A stretch of 64,000 bases of DNA from Ferruginibacter sp. (GCA_028288705.1 JAQBNH010000007.1:372001-436000); one strand, 5' to 3'. Shown: positions 52,312-61,886, counted from the first letter of the stretch. Notes: generated from the letters alone by a model not told the origin. Program-made: numbers and translations.

Positions 52312-55300
52312 TTATTGGCGGATAATTTTCCTCACTATTGCCGAGCGGCTCGTCTTAACCGTTAGAATATACATTCCTCTTTTAAGTTTCGACGTATTCG
52401 CTGTCACTGAAAACCGGCCGGCTTGCTTCTGTCCCGAATTTTTCCAAAGCACATTTCCTGAGACATCTTTTAATTCGACGAAGTATTGCCCGATCGCCAG
52501 CGGATCGATTTGAATACTGATACTGCTATTGAATGGATTCGGATAAACCTCTACGGCAGACACTGGTTCCGGCAATGCTGTGGCCAGGTTTTGCGGTGGT
52601 TCCATACTGGCAGATCTGCCTGCAAATGCAATGGGAGCAACAGTTTGCGGCTCAGAGATCAGGAAACCGGAGAGATAATTCCACGTTCCAATCCTCGAAA
52701 TAACTACGGCGATCTTACCGGTATTATCCGGCGTGATGCTGGAAAAAAGGGCAAAGTCGTTAATGTTGCTGTCCGTTTCAATCGTATCGGTCAGGACACC
52801 TGCCTGGTAAACTGTTTTGTTACCTGTATTCGACCTGCTTCCGTAAAATTCCAGGCGATATTGTTTTGCCGGGTTTAATCCACGCAATGTCAGCGTACGG
52901 AAACTTGTAGCGGCGGAAGTGTATCTCAGGACAGCAGGCGGACAGGAAACTGCGGCGGCAGCATAACTGGCACCGTTATCCGCTATCAGTCCGTAGTCTG
53001 TGATTGTTGCACTTACACCACTGGACGTCGCATCTTCATATAAGAAATTAGCGCTGGTTAAACTTCCGGCCACGTTCCAGTTATTCCATTGGGTATTTGT
53101 ATAGGGATTTGTTCCGCCATAAACATTTACTTTTATCGCTTTGCTCGTCACCGGAGATGCAGTAACAGTTACTAAAACATCGTCTGTTGCAGAAAGTCCA
53201 CCGTTGTCGGTAACTGTTAACCGGAAAGTATATACGCCGGAATTTGTAAAGCTGATACTGGTGGTATCTTTTGTTGCAGTATTGATTACAGCACCTGTTG
53301 GCCCATTTATGTATGACCAATTGTATCCCGTGATCGTGCCGCCGGGATCATTGGAAGCACGGCCATCAACAAACACTTTATTCACCGGCAACTGGATAGC
53401 TTTGTCGGCACCCGCATTGGAAACCGGTGGAGTATTGGGATCAGGATTAACCAAAATGATGATTGAATCCAGCCCGGCTGCGCCCCTGTTGTCCGTCACT
53501 TTCAATTCAAAAACATAACTACCGGTATAGGTGAAGCCTATGGCAGTTTGCATTGAAGTTGCTGCAGCAATCGTTCCTCCGGTGGGGCCGGAAACTTTTC
53601 GCCATGCATACGAAACAATTGATCCATCTGAATCGTTCGAGCTACTTCCGCTAACTGTTACATTATTGGCAGGCAGCGTTATAGCCTGATCTGTCCCTGC
53701 ATTCGATACCGGCGGTTGATTTACCAGCATTTGTACGAGGTCTGTATGGGTCGCTGATGAATCATCTGTGACCGTTAATTTAAAAGTATAAGCACCCGCT
53801 GAAAGATTGCTCACGGTTGTTTGTGCCAGGCCTGCATTGCTGATCGTTGCAGCATTTCCGGAAACCTGTTCCCACAAGAACTGCAGGTTGCTGCCATCGG
53901 GGTCGTACGAAGCGCTACCATTCAAAGAAGCTGCGCTTGCCGGCGCGTTAATGAATATGTCTGCTCCGGCATTGGCAACCGGAGGTACATTGGGCGTCGT
54001 CACCCTGATTGTCACCGTATCTTTTCCTTGTTTGTTCAGATTATCACTTACCGTTAATTCAATCGTATAAATTCCGGAAACGTTCGTACTAAAACCTGGC
54101 TGAGCAGTAGTTGCATTGCTTAAAATAGCCGTGTTGCTATTGATAATCCGCCAGTTAAAGGTTAACGCACTTCCTTCGGGATCATACGACGTGCTCCCAT
54201 TCAACAGCACATTCACCGAAGTTCCCGAAACGGATACATCGTTGCCGGCAATGGCCACCGGCGAAAGATTGCGCCTGTTACAGATCGAATCCCAGATTTT
54301 TTCTTCTACAATTCGCGTAAATAGTACGTGGTGCCCGTAGTTATTTAGATGTACGCTATCGTTTGCACTATAAAATTCGTTAATTCGGCCGTCTGCCAGG
54401 GAAACTGTTGAAAAGAAATCCACGGCTTTATTCCCATAACGCTGCAGGATCCAGTCACGTAACAGCATCTGGCTGTTTCTTTCCGATGAGCTCAGGCCAT
54501 TTCGTGGCTGCGTTGTCGTTACCCAAACTGGAATCTGGTTTGCATCTGCTGCCGCAACGATCCTGTCTAGATTAGTTTCCGCTTCTGAAACCGGAATGCC
54601 CATCGCGATATCATTGGAAGGCAGGCTCAAAATTATCGCGTCCGGATGGAGGCTGATAGCCCTGGTAATATTCCGCTCTTCATCAACCGGGAAAGGGCGA
54701 TTCGCAGGGATAACAGTTCCTGTTGGCGAAACATGATAAGAATTCAATCCAAGCGTTGCGAGGTTCACGATCGTGGCTTGCGCATGTTGATTCTGTATGT
54801 ATAACTTGAATTTATTGACCCATGAACTGTCGATCGGGTTCGCGCCCGTACCATAAGCGGTGGACGAACCTACCACCACAATCTTGTATGGCGCAGTACA
54901 TGAGGCCAGGTATGCAGGCGGCCATGGTGTGGGAGTAAGATTATTCACGAGAACCGCAACCGTGTCTTTATTTGCTAAAAAGCCCGTATCGGTTACTAAT
55001 AATTCGAACGTATAATTTCCTGCTGAGAGATTTTTGATCTTAGGTGCGCAAGCTGTGTCTGCAAGGATTGTTGCAGCAGCAGGCCCGGTTAACTGGCGCC
55101 ATTTAAATTTTAATACGGCTCCTTCGGGATCAGTAGAACTGCAACCATTGAGGCTTACAGAGTCAACAGGTAAACTGATGCTGAGATCAGTTCCTGCCCG
55201 GGCAACCGGTGGTTGGTTCACAGGCGGTTGAGCGGTTCCGGCATCAAACGTAATGTCGATTACATTGATACAGGAGAAATCGCTGCCGGCTTTTACGCGG

Positions 55301-56931
55301 ATATCAAAATCCATCTCTGTTTTGCCGGTAACATTAAACACTGCTGCATTATTGTAATTGGTATTACCTGTGGCATTGTAAGTCTTCCAAACGTTGTCAT
55401 CGATTCTTTTTATTTCTATACTTCTTGCAGCTGTGGTATTGGTCCGCGCGCCCCAAAACTTGATTACATATACTCTTGCGGGATCCATGCCTTTGATACG
55501 CCACCTGCCGTTTACTGCGCTCGTATGTGCCAATGCATGATCCGTAGTGGCACTGCCTGGATAATCACCCACTGTAACAGAATTGTTCCCATTGCCCATG
55601 CCCGTTGAGGAAGTGCTGTAGGTTCCATCAATCCGGTTAATCACCTCAAGCCCAATCGTTGAAATTAAATTTGAGATGGTCATGGCATTCGTGATCCGTA
55701 CGCCCGGCCTGGCATCCGTCATATTGTTCCAGACATTTCCATTGAGGTTTGGCGAATTGGTGATCACGCCGCCATTTGCTGCCGATGATCCAACGTCGAT
55801 CAATATTCTTTGTGCCGCACCAGGAGGAAGATTGGCATACACATTCACCGTTACCTGGTCTTTACTGGTGGCTCCCAGGTTATCGGTTACCGTTAGCTCA
55901 AAAACATACACACCAGCTGCGAGGTTTTGAACCGTAGCATTTGCAACCGTGGAGTCCACAAAGTTGTATGGAGCAGGGCCACTCAGTTTCTTCCAGCTGT
56001 AAGAAACCAGCACACCATCCGGGTCGTTGGAGGCGGATCCATCCAGTAAAAGATTATTTGGTATCACCAGACCCTGATCCGGGCCGGCACTGGATTGTGG
56101 AATCGCGTTTGCCACAACAACTCTTCTTTTATATTGCAACAACCATTCGTATATGTTGATACCATCAGGTTTGTAAGTTGGCAACGTAGCCAGGCTCCAG
56201 GATTCGTGTGCGATCACCGGATCGTTACTTCGGGTAGGGAATTCCGTTAGACGTGCTCTTGGATTATTAGCCGGAACGTAAGCATTGATATAATTCACCC
56301 AATCCCGTGATTTTTGCACAGGTACTGTTCCATCGTAAGTGTTATGAAAAGCCCAAACCGGCAAATTGCTGGAAGCGAGGATATTTGCTCTTGCAACCGT
56401 TGGATCAAATGTTCCGCAGAACGGAATCAACGCCGCAATTTTAGCGCTATTGGCTGAACTGTTACTGGCATATTCCCAGGCAGCACCACCGCCTGCACTA
56501 ATCCCGATCACATAGATCCTATCCGGGTCTACCCGGTAATTCGCCATCGCATACGTTACCATCGCTGCTACATTTGTTCCACTTGGCCAGCCGGTGAATT
56601 GCGGTGACAAAACAATAAAAGAGAAATCAGTGGTATTCACTCGAAAGCTTGGAGGAAAAGTTCCTTCGCTGATGATCTTTGGTAAACCATATTCAAGCAC
56701 TTTTGGCAAGTCCGCCGCATTGCCATTTCCAACCTGGCCGGCGCCATGCAACCATATAATTAACGGATAGTTTTTTACCGTACTGCTGTAATCACCCGGC
56801 AGGTATTGATAAAAGCCCCTGACGCTTGCACCGGAGATCGCCGAATTCAGGTATACAGGAGTTTGTGTTTGGGCATTAGCCGTGTTGATACAGAGTAATA
56901 CCAGTATCGTGCTGAGTAGATTCTTGAACAT
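52312..56931 (-). CDS. Giant T9SS cargo: esterase, six PKD, SGNH hydrolase, sorting domain
   Basis: A 1539-residue secreted protein, paralogous to its neighbour. Signal peptide, then an alpha/beta esterase (about 25-270, GISAGG nucleophile). PKD1 is at about 275-375, followed by a galactose-binding-like domain (about 370-560, RILIDVGSS...VWNNMTDA), PKD2, then an SGNH hydrolase inserted at about 682-885. There block I is VVVGSSTAYG and block V DSVHLNNYGHH. PKD3-6 follow, then the shared domain (about 1262-1425, KAIKVNVYGG...WNNWNVA) and the T9SS sorting tail (VYPNPFNSSISI). Two hydrolases on one chain suggest deacetylation or de-esterification of a polymer. Substrate unknown. Confidence 0.88.
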   Translation of the reverse strand: MFKNLLSTILVLLCINTANAQTQTPVYLNSAISGASVRGFYQYLPGDYSSTVKNYPLIIWLHGAGQVGNGNAADLPKVLEYGLPKIISEGTFPPSFRVNTTDFSFIVLSPQFTGWPSGTNVAAMVTYAMANYRVDPDRIYVIGISAGGGAAWEYASNSSANSAKIAALIPFCGTFDPTVARANILASSNLPVWAFHNTYDGTVPVQKSRDWVNYINAYVPANNPRARLTEFPTRSNDPVIAHESWSLATLPTYKPDGINIYEWLLQYKRRVVVANAIPQSSAGPDQGLVIPNNLLLDGSASNDPDGVLVSYSWKKLSGPAPYNFVDSTVANATVQNLAAGVYVFELTVTDNLGATSKDQVTVNVYANLPPGAAQRILIDVGSSAANGGVITNSPNLNGNVWNNMTDARPGVRITNAMTISNLISTIGLEVINRIDGTYSTSSTGMGNGNNSVTVGDYPGSATTDHALAHTSAVNGRWRIKGMDPARVYVIKFWGARTNTTAARSIEIKRIDDNVWKTYNATGNTNYNNAAVFNVTGKTEMDFDIRVKAGSDFSCINVIDITFDAGTAQPPVNQPPVARAGTDLSISLPVDSVSLNGCSSTDPEGAVLKFKWRQLTGPAAATILADTACAPKIKNLSAGNYTFELLVTDTGFLANKDTVAVLVNNLTPTPWPPAYLASCTAPYKIVVVGSSTAYGTGANPIDSSWVNKFKLYIQNQHAQATIVNLATLGLNSYHVSPTGTVIPANRPFPVDEERNITRAISLHPDAIILSLPSNDIAMGIPVSEAETNLDRIVAAADANQIPVWVTTTQPRNGLSSSERNSQMLLRDWILQRYGNKAVDFFSTVSLADGRINEFYSANDSVHLNNYGHHVLFTRIVEEKIWDSICNRRNLSPVAIAGNDVSVSGTSVNVLLNGSTSYDPEGSALTFNWRIINSNTAILSNATTAQPGFSTNVSGIYTIELTVSDNLNKQGKDTVTIRVTTPNVPPVANAGADIFINAPASAASLNGSASYDPDGSNLQFLWEQVSGNAATISNAGLAQTTVSNLSAGAYTFKLTVTDDSSATHTDLVQMLVNQPPVSNAGTDQAITLPANNVTVSGSSSNDSDGSIVSYAWRKVSGPTGGTIAAATSMQTAIGFTYTGSYVFELKVTDNRGAAGLDSIIILVNPDPNTPPVSNAGADKAIQLPVNKVFVDGRASNDPGGTITGYNWSYINGPTGAVINTATKDTTSISFTNSGVYTFRLTVTDNGGLSATDDVLVTVTASPVTSKAIKVNVYGGTNPYTNTQWNNWNVAGSLTSANFLYEDATSSGVSATITDYGLIADNGASYAAAAVSCPPAVLRYTSAATSFRTLTLRGLNPAKQYRLEFYGSRSNTGNKTVYQAGVLTDTIETDSNINDFALFSSITPDNTGKIAVVISRIGTWNYLSGFLISEPQTVAPIAFAGRSASMEPPQNLATALPEPVSAVEVYPNPFNSSISIQIDPLAIGQYFVELKDVSGNVLWKNSGQKQAGRFSVTANTSKLKRGMYILTVKTSRSAIVRKIIRQ

Positions 56932-57123
56932 TCGCTTCGTATTAAAAGTCAGATTAACGTATTGGGTACGTCAGATAATGGATGAAGCTTTAATCAGGAG
57001 GTATGGATCGGGTATAGGCTGGCTAAGATAGTGTAAATGCGTTACTGTATATAGATTTTAGTCGATAATAACCATATATTAAAATCGGGAAAAACCACAA
57101 TTTTTACGCCAACAGTTACAAAG

Positions 57124-57154
57124 TTGATTCACAAAACAGATTGCTTTACTTTTA
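57124..57154 (+). promoter_or_regulatory. polA: Promoter of polA abutting the start codon
   Basis: TTG (57124-57126) and TACTTTTA (57147-57154; seven of eight) are 20 bases apart. The -7 box ends four bases before the ATG at 57159, so transcription would start at the initiation codon. Confidence 0.45.
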
Positions 57155-57158
57155 CGGC

Positions 57159-59981
57159 ATGCAAAAAAAATTGTTCCTGCTCGATGCCATGGCCCTTGTT
57201 TTTCGTGCTTATTACGCCCTGGTGCGCAGCCCGCGGATAACCAGCAAAGGCCGCAATACCAATGCTCAATTCGGTTTTACCAATACGCTGATCGAACTCA
57301 TCAATAACCAAAAGCCAACACATATGGCGGTATGCTTCGATACACATGCCCCTACGGAACGTCATACGGATTTTGCTGATTACAAAGCGAACCGCCAGGA
57401 AGCCCCGGAAGATATTTTATCCGCCATCCCCGATATCAAAAAGATCATTGAAGGATTCAATATTCCCGTGATCGAACTGGATGGTTACGAAGCCGATGAT
57501 ATCATCGGTGCGCTGGCAAAAAAAGCAGAGAAAGAAGGCTACGAAGTTTTTATGGTAACGCCTGACAAGGATTACGGCCAGCTGGTTTCTCCCAACATCA
57601 AAATTTATAAGCCGGGATACCAGGGCGGAAGGGTCGAGATCATGGGCCCCGAGGAAGTCTGTGCCAAATGGGATATCGCTGAAGTTAGCCAGGTAATTGA
57701 TATCCTCGGGTTAATGGGTGATGCCGTGGACAACATCCCGGGTATAGCAGGTGTAGGAGAAAAAACGGCCGCCAAATTATTAAAGGAATATCATAGCCTG
57801 GAAAATATCCTGGCTAATGCAGATAACATTAAAGGTGCGCTCGGCGAAAAAGTGCGCAACGGAAAAGAGTTGGCCGTGATCAGCAAAAAACTTGCAACGA
57901 TTATTTTAGATGTGCCCGTAGAATTTCATGAAGAAAATTTCTGCCTGAAAAGCTGGGACCGCGAATCGCTGAAAGAAATCTTCGCGCAACTCGAATTCAA
58001 ATCAATGGGTCAACGCATTCTCGGTGAAGAAATCAAAAACAGTGAAGGCGAAACAACTGCGCTCTCCGGCGGACAAATGGATCTTTTTGGAAACGCAACT
58101 GCTACACTTCCCGCCGGACCTGCTTTTCCTGCAGATGAAGAAGCAAACGTGGCTGTCGTGGATAAACATATCAATAACACGCCGCACGATTATCAACTGG
58201 TAGCTACAAAAGAAGAAATGACAGCACTGGTGGAAAAACTCAGGCACGAACTCGAGATCAGTTTCGATACGGAAACAACCAATATTGATGCAAACCTGGC
58301 TGAACTGGTCGGACTAAGCTTTTCGATCAATCCCGGTGAAGGATACTATGTTCCCTGCCCGGCAAACCGCGATCTAACCCTCGAAATACTTGAAATATTC
58401 AACCCATTATTTGATGATGGCAACAAAACCTGGATAGGCCAAAACCTGAAATACGATATGCTCGTGTTGAAATGGTATGACACCGAGCTAAAAGGAAATA
58501 TTTTTGATACGATGCTGGCGCATTATGTGATCGAACCTGATGGTAAGCGAAGCATGGACCTGCTGAGCGCGAAATATTTGGGTTACGAACCGATCCATAT
58601 TGAAGAACTCATCGGCAAGAAAGGCAAGAGCCAGGGAAATATGCGCGATGTGGACATCGAAAAGGCAAAAGAATATGCCGTTGAAGATGCCGATATAACA
58701 TTGCAGCTACGAAATATGTTCCTCCCGCAACTTTCGGCAAACGATGTAGAAAAGGTGTTTACAGAAGTAGAAAATCCATTGGTAAAAGTGCTGACCGCGA
58801 TGGAGTTTGAAGGCATCCGCGTGGATACTGATTTTTTAAACGCTTATTCCAAAGAACTGGAAACTGATGCGAAGATTGCCGAAGAATTGGTGTACGAACA
58901 GGCAGGCGTGCGGTTCAACCTGGCATCACCGAAACAATTGGGCGAAGTGTTGTTCGATAAACTGCAACTGGATCCAAAAGCAAAAAAGACCAAGACCGGT
59001 CAATATGCTACTGGTGAAGATGTACTCACTAAACTGGCAGTTCAGCATAAAATATGTGATGATATTCTTGCCTTCCGGGAACTCACCAAATTAAAATCAA
59101 CCTACGTAGACGCGCTGCCGCAGTTGATCAATCCCAAGACCGGGCGTGTGCATACCAGTTACGCGCAGGCTGTGGCTGTAACAGGAAGATTAAGCAGTAA
59201 CAACCCGAACCTTCAAAATATACCGATCCGTACAGAAAAAGGAAGAGAGATCCGCAAAGCATTTATTCCGCGGGATGAAAATCATGTACTGGTTTCTGCC
59301 GATTATTCTCAAATCGAATTAAGGATTGTCGCAGCCATCAGTGCGGATGAAAATATGTGCGCGGCATTTAAGACAGGAAAAGACATTCATACAGCTACTG
59401 CCGCAAAAGTATTCAATGTGGAGGAAACTGCTGTTACAAAAGAAATGCGTTACAAAGCCAAAAGTGTAAACTTCGGCATCATCTACGGGCAGGGCGCTTT
59501 CGGACTGGCAGAAAATCTCGGTATACCAAGGGCTGAGGCAAAAGAAATCATTGATAACTATAAAAAGCAGTTCCCCAATATCCAGAAGTACATGGATGAC
59601 ACGATCAATTTCTGCAAAGAAAATGGCTATGTACAAACGTTGATGGGCCGTAAGCGCTGGCTGAAAGACATCAACAGCGCCAACTTTACTGTTCGTGGAT
59701 TTGCAGAAAGAAATGCTATTAATTCTCCGATACAGGGAACAGCTGCAGATATGATCAAACTGGCGATGATAAAAATCGACGCGCAGTTAAAAGCAGGTGG
59801 TTTTAAAAGCAAAATGTTATTGCAGGTACATGATGAATTGGTGTTTGATGTATTAAAAGAGGAACTCGACGCCATCCAGCCTGTGATTATTAATGCGATG
59901 AAAGAGGCGTTGCTGTTGCCCAATGATGTTCCGGCCGATGCTGAGATCGGCTTTGGCGACAATTGGTTGCAGGCACATTAA
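57159..59981 (+). CDS. polA: DNA polymerase I
   Basis: A 940-residue replication and repair polymerase. The 5' nuclease domain is N-terminal (FLLDAMALVFRAYYALV; DGYEADDIIGALA; TPDKDYGQL). The proofreading domain retains all acidic motifs: FDTETT, NLKYD and YAVEDAD, so it is probably active, unlike in some relatives. The polymerase domain shows motif A VSADYSQIELRI, motif B KSVNFGIIYG and motif C QVHDELVFD. It fills gaps and removes RNA primers. The start is ATG at 57159; the TTG of the ORF track is upstream by six codons within the promoter. Full length. Confidence 0.98.
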   Translation: MQKKLFLLDAMALVFRAYYALVRSPRITSKGRNTNAQFGFTNTLIELINNQKPTHMAVCFDTHAPTERHTDFADYKANRQEAPEDILSAIPDIKKIIEGFNIPVIELDGYEADDIIGALAKKAEKEGYEVFMVTPDKDYGQLVSPNIKIYKPGYQGGRVEIMGPEEVCAKWDIAEVSQVIDILGLMGDAVDNIPGIAGVGEKTAAKLLKEYHSLENILANADNIKGALGEKVRNGKELAVISKKLATIILDVPVEFHEENFCLKSWDRESLKEIFAQLEFKSMGQRILGEEIKNSEGETTALSGGQMDLFGNATATLPAGPAFPADEEANVAVVDKHINNTPHDYQLVATKEEMTALVEKLRHELEISFDTETTNIDANLAELVGLSFSINPGEGYYVPCPANRDLTLEILEIFNPLFDDGNKTWIGQNLKYDMLVLKWYDTELKGNIFDTMLAHYVIEPDGKRSMDLLSAKYLGYEPIHIEELIGKKGKSQGNMRDVDIEKAKEYAVEDADITLQLRNMFLPQLSANDVEKVFTEVENPLVKVLTAMEFEGIRVDTDFLNAYSKELETDAKIAEELVYEQAGVRFNLASPKQLGEVLFDKLQLDPKAKKTKTGQYATGEDVLTKLAVQHKICDDILAFRELTKLKSTYVDALPQLINPKTGRVHTSYAQAVAVTGRLSSNNPNLQNIPIRTEKGREIRKAFIPRDENHVLVSADYSQIELRIVAAISADENMCAAFKTGKDIHTATAAKVFNVEETAVTKEMRYKAKSVNFGIIYGQGAFGLAENLGIPRAEAKEIIDNYKKQFPNIQKYMDDTINFCKENGYVQTLMGRKRWLKDINSANFTVRGFAERNAINSPIQGTAADMIKLAMIKIDAQLKAGGFKSKMLLQVHDELVFDVLKEELDAIQPVIINAMKEALLLPNDVPADAEIGFGDNWLQAH

Positions 59982-59996
59982 TCGGCTAGTATTTTC

Positions 59997-60026
59997 TTGC
60001 ATTTTCACAGGAGAATATATATTTTG
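59997..60026 (+). promoter_or_regulatory. Promoter of the DUF1579 lipoprotein gene
   Basis: TTG (59997-59999) and TATATTTTG (60018-60026) are 18 bases apart. The box is one base longer than consensus. It shows that the track's TTG start at 59997 belongs to the promoter, and the ATG at 60045 is the real start. Confidence 0.45.
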
Positions 60027-60044
60027 TTTTTAAAAAAATTGCAT

Positions 60045-60716
60045 ATGAAAAAAATATTCCCGGCACTCGCATTGCTCGGCTTGTTGTCCTGCAATAATGC
60101 TGACACGAAAGAAGCAACAACGACAACAACAGTTGATACCATGGCCACGAGCGGCACGGCATCAACAGGCACCACAACAGAGGCAACTCCGGCAGCTCCT
60201 GTAGATTCTGCAACCATGATGAAGAACTGGCAGGCTTACATGACACCTGGAGACGTGCATAAAATGATGGCTTCCTGGAATGGCAGCTGGAACGGGACTA
60301 TGCAAATGTGGCATATGCCAAATACTCCCCCGGAAACCAGCAAGGTAAACACAGTAAACAGGATGATCATGGGCGGGCGTTACCAGGTAAATACACATAC
60401 CGGCACGATGATGGGCATGCCTTTCGAAGGTACAGGAACACTGGCCTACGACAACGCCAAGAAGAAATTCATCAGCACCTGGATCGATAATATGGGCACC
60501 GGCATCATGTTATTGGAAGGTGGCTGGGACGAAGGCACCAAGTCGATGACACTTACCGGAAAGTGTGTAGACCCATCCGCAGGCAATGGAAAAGAAACAC
60601 CTGTTCGTGAAACCTTTACATCCATAGATGCCAATACGCAATTGATGGAAATGTACGGACCAGCACCAGACGGGAAAGAATTTAAAATGATGGAAATTAA
60701 ATTTACCCGTAAATAA
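60045..60716 (+). CDS. DUF1579 lipoprotein with Thr-rich linker
   Basis: A 223-residue lipoprotein. MKKIFPALALLGLLSC ends in a clear lipobox. A Thr/Ser/Ala-rich linker (about residues 20-55) follows and contains D-T-M and D-S-A, which match the Bacteroidota O-glycosylation consensus D-(S/T)-(A/I/L/M/T/V). The body is a DUF1579 domain (about 70-223): SWNGSWNGTMQMW, RMIMGGRYQVNTHTGTMMGMPFEGTGTLAYDN and FISTWIDNMGTG. The family is of unknown function with a lipocalin-like beta fold. A terminator follows. Confidence 0.85.
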   Translation: MKKIFPALALLGLLSCNNADTKEATTTTTVDTMATSGTASTGTTTEATPAAPVDSATMMKNWQAYMTPGDVHKMMASWNGSWNGTMQMWHMPNTPPETSKVNTVNRMIMGGRYQVNTHTGTMMGMPFEGTGTLAYDNAKKKFISTWIDNMGTGIMLLEGGWDEGTKSMTLTGKCVDPSAGNGKETPVRETFTSIDANTQLMEMYGPAPDGKEFKMMEIKFTRK

Positions 60717-60737
60717 ACCGAACTGAATTAATTTTGC

Positions 60738-60770
60738 CGTTGCTGCTAAAAACAGCAACGATTTTTTTTT
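60738..60770 (+). terminator. Intrinsic terminator after the DUF1579 gene
   Basis: CGTTGCTG pairs with CAGCAACG around a seven-base loop and is followed by nine T residues. The TTG start of the DsbA-like gene proposed in the ORF track lies in the T-run, so the ATG at 60784 is preferred. Confidence 0.9.
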
Positions 60771-60783
60771 GAAAACACCTGAT

Positions 60784-61452
60784 ATGGAATTACCTGTGCT
60801 CATTTACTGTTACGATGCTTATTGCGGCTGGTGTTACGGATTCAGTCCCGTAATCACCAAAATTGCTGAAGAATACCAGGGCCGGCTCGATACGGATGTG
60901 TTAAGTGGTGGGATGATTCTCCCGGAAAAGCCGACGCATATCGGCCTTTCTGCGGGTTATATCGCCAAGGCTTATAAGAATGTAGAGGAACTTACAGGGA
61001 TCAAGTTTGGCAAAGATTATCTCTGGCATATCATGAACCCGGATGAAAGTGACTGGTATCCGAACTCAGAAAAGCCGGCTATTGCCATGTGCATTTTTAA
61101 AGAATTTTACCCCGCCCGTGCAATTGAATTTGCTTCTGATCTGCAATACGCCTTGCATTATGAAGGCCGTGATCTTACCGACAATGAAGCTTATCTCCAC
61201 CTGCTGGAAAAATACAGCATCAATTCAGAAACATTTTTTGAAAAACTCGCGTCGGAAGAATATAAGGAAATGGCTTATTACGAATTTTCGCTGATGGCAC
61301 AACTCCAGGTCACCGGTTATCCCTGCGTTTTTATACAAACCGGCGATTTAAAATTTACGATGGTTGCACGCGGATATACAGATTATGAAACGCTGAAACA
61401 GCGGATCGACGCCGTTCTTGAGGATATTGAAAAGCCTGCGCCAGGAAAATAA
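60784..61452 (+). CDS. DsbA-family (FrnE-like) thioredoxin-fold protein
   Basis: A 222-residue protein without a signal peptide, so cytoplasmic. The N-terminus LPVLIYCYDAYCGWCYGFSPVI carries the redox pair C-G-W-C, and a cis-proline at QVTGYPCVFIQ. The insertion of helices between matches the DsbA/FrnE group rather than classical thioredoxin. It may act as an oxidoreductase or protein disulfide isomerase in stress response; no partner is visible. The start is ATG at 60784. It ends beside a bidirectional hairpin terminator shared with the CpxP-like gene. Confidence 0.88.
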   Translation: MELPVLIYCYDAYCGWCYGFSPVITKIAEEYQGRLDTDVLSGGMILPEKPTHIGLSAGYIAKAYKNVEELTGIKFGKDYLWHIMNPDESDWYPNSEKPAIAMCIFKEFYPARAIEFASDLQYALHYEGRDLTDNEAYLHLLEKYSINSETFFEKLASEEYKEMAYYEFSLMAQLQVTGYPCVFIQTGDLKFTMVARGYTDYETLKQRIDAVLEDIEKPAPGK

Positions 61453-61476
61453 AAAAGCAGCATCGCTGCTGCTTTT
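61453..61476. terminator. Bidirectional terminator
   Basis: AAAAGCAGCA pairs with TGCTGCTTTT around a four-base loop, between the convergent DsbA-like and CpxP-like genes. Confidence 0.85.
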
Positions 61477-61485
61477 AATGATGAT

Positions 61486-61860
61486 TTATTGTTGTTTGCG
61501 TTGCGGACGCAAAGATGGTTCAATCTCTTCTTTCCATTTTTTCAGTTGATCTTCAGTCAAAACTGCTTTCAGTTTCCCGTCACGTGCATCTGATAATTCT
61601 TTGTTTTTTGCTGTCATCGCTTCGCGGTCAAAACTTCCGGCAGCACGCATTTCTTCCATTGATTTTTGACGGGCCGTGTAAAACTCCAGGAATGCGGTGT
61701 TCACTTTCACAGACTGGTCAGCAGTTAAACTCAGTGGTGCCAGTTTTTCCATCGTCGCCTTTGTTCTTTCTTCCGGCGTTTGACGTTGCATGTCCTGGGC
61801 AAATACAGATCCAAGACTGAAAATAATGGCCAACGCAGCAAGTACGATTTGTTTTTTCAT
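61486..61860 (-). CDS. Small exported CpxP/Spy-like helical protein
   Basis: A 124-residue exported protein. The signal peptide MKKQIVLAALAIIFSLGSVFAQ is followed by a helical, charged domain (ERTKATMEKLAPLSLTADQSVKVNTAFLEFY; LTEDQLKKWKEEI). This pattern, with L-T-x-x-Q motifs, is shared by CpxP/Spy/LTXXQ-type periplasmic proteins that chaperone or sense envelope stress. It closes the minus-strand operon led by an ECF sigma factor, 26 bases after the preceding gene. A role as a target of that sigma factor is inferred. Confidence 0.75.
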   Translation of the reverse strand: MKKQIVLAALAIIFSLGSVFAQDMQRQTPEERTKATMEKLAPLSLTADQSVKVNTAFLEFYTARQKSMEEMRAAGSFDREAMTAKNKELSDARDGKLKAVLTEDQLKKWKEEIEPSLRPQRKQQ

Positions 61861-61886
61861 TTGTTGCTTTTTATAATGATTAAAAA

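Noticed and set aside
47247-56931. PKD repeats considered as DNA repeats or a recombination hotspot
   Set aside because: The units are similar at protein level only; I could not see long identical DNA stretches, and no mobile element borders them.
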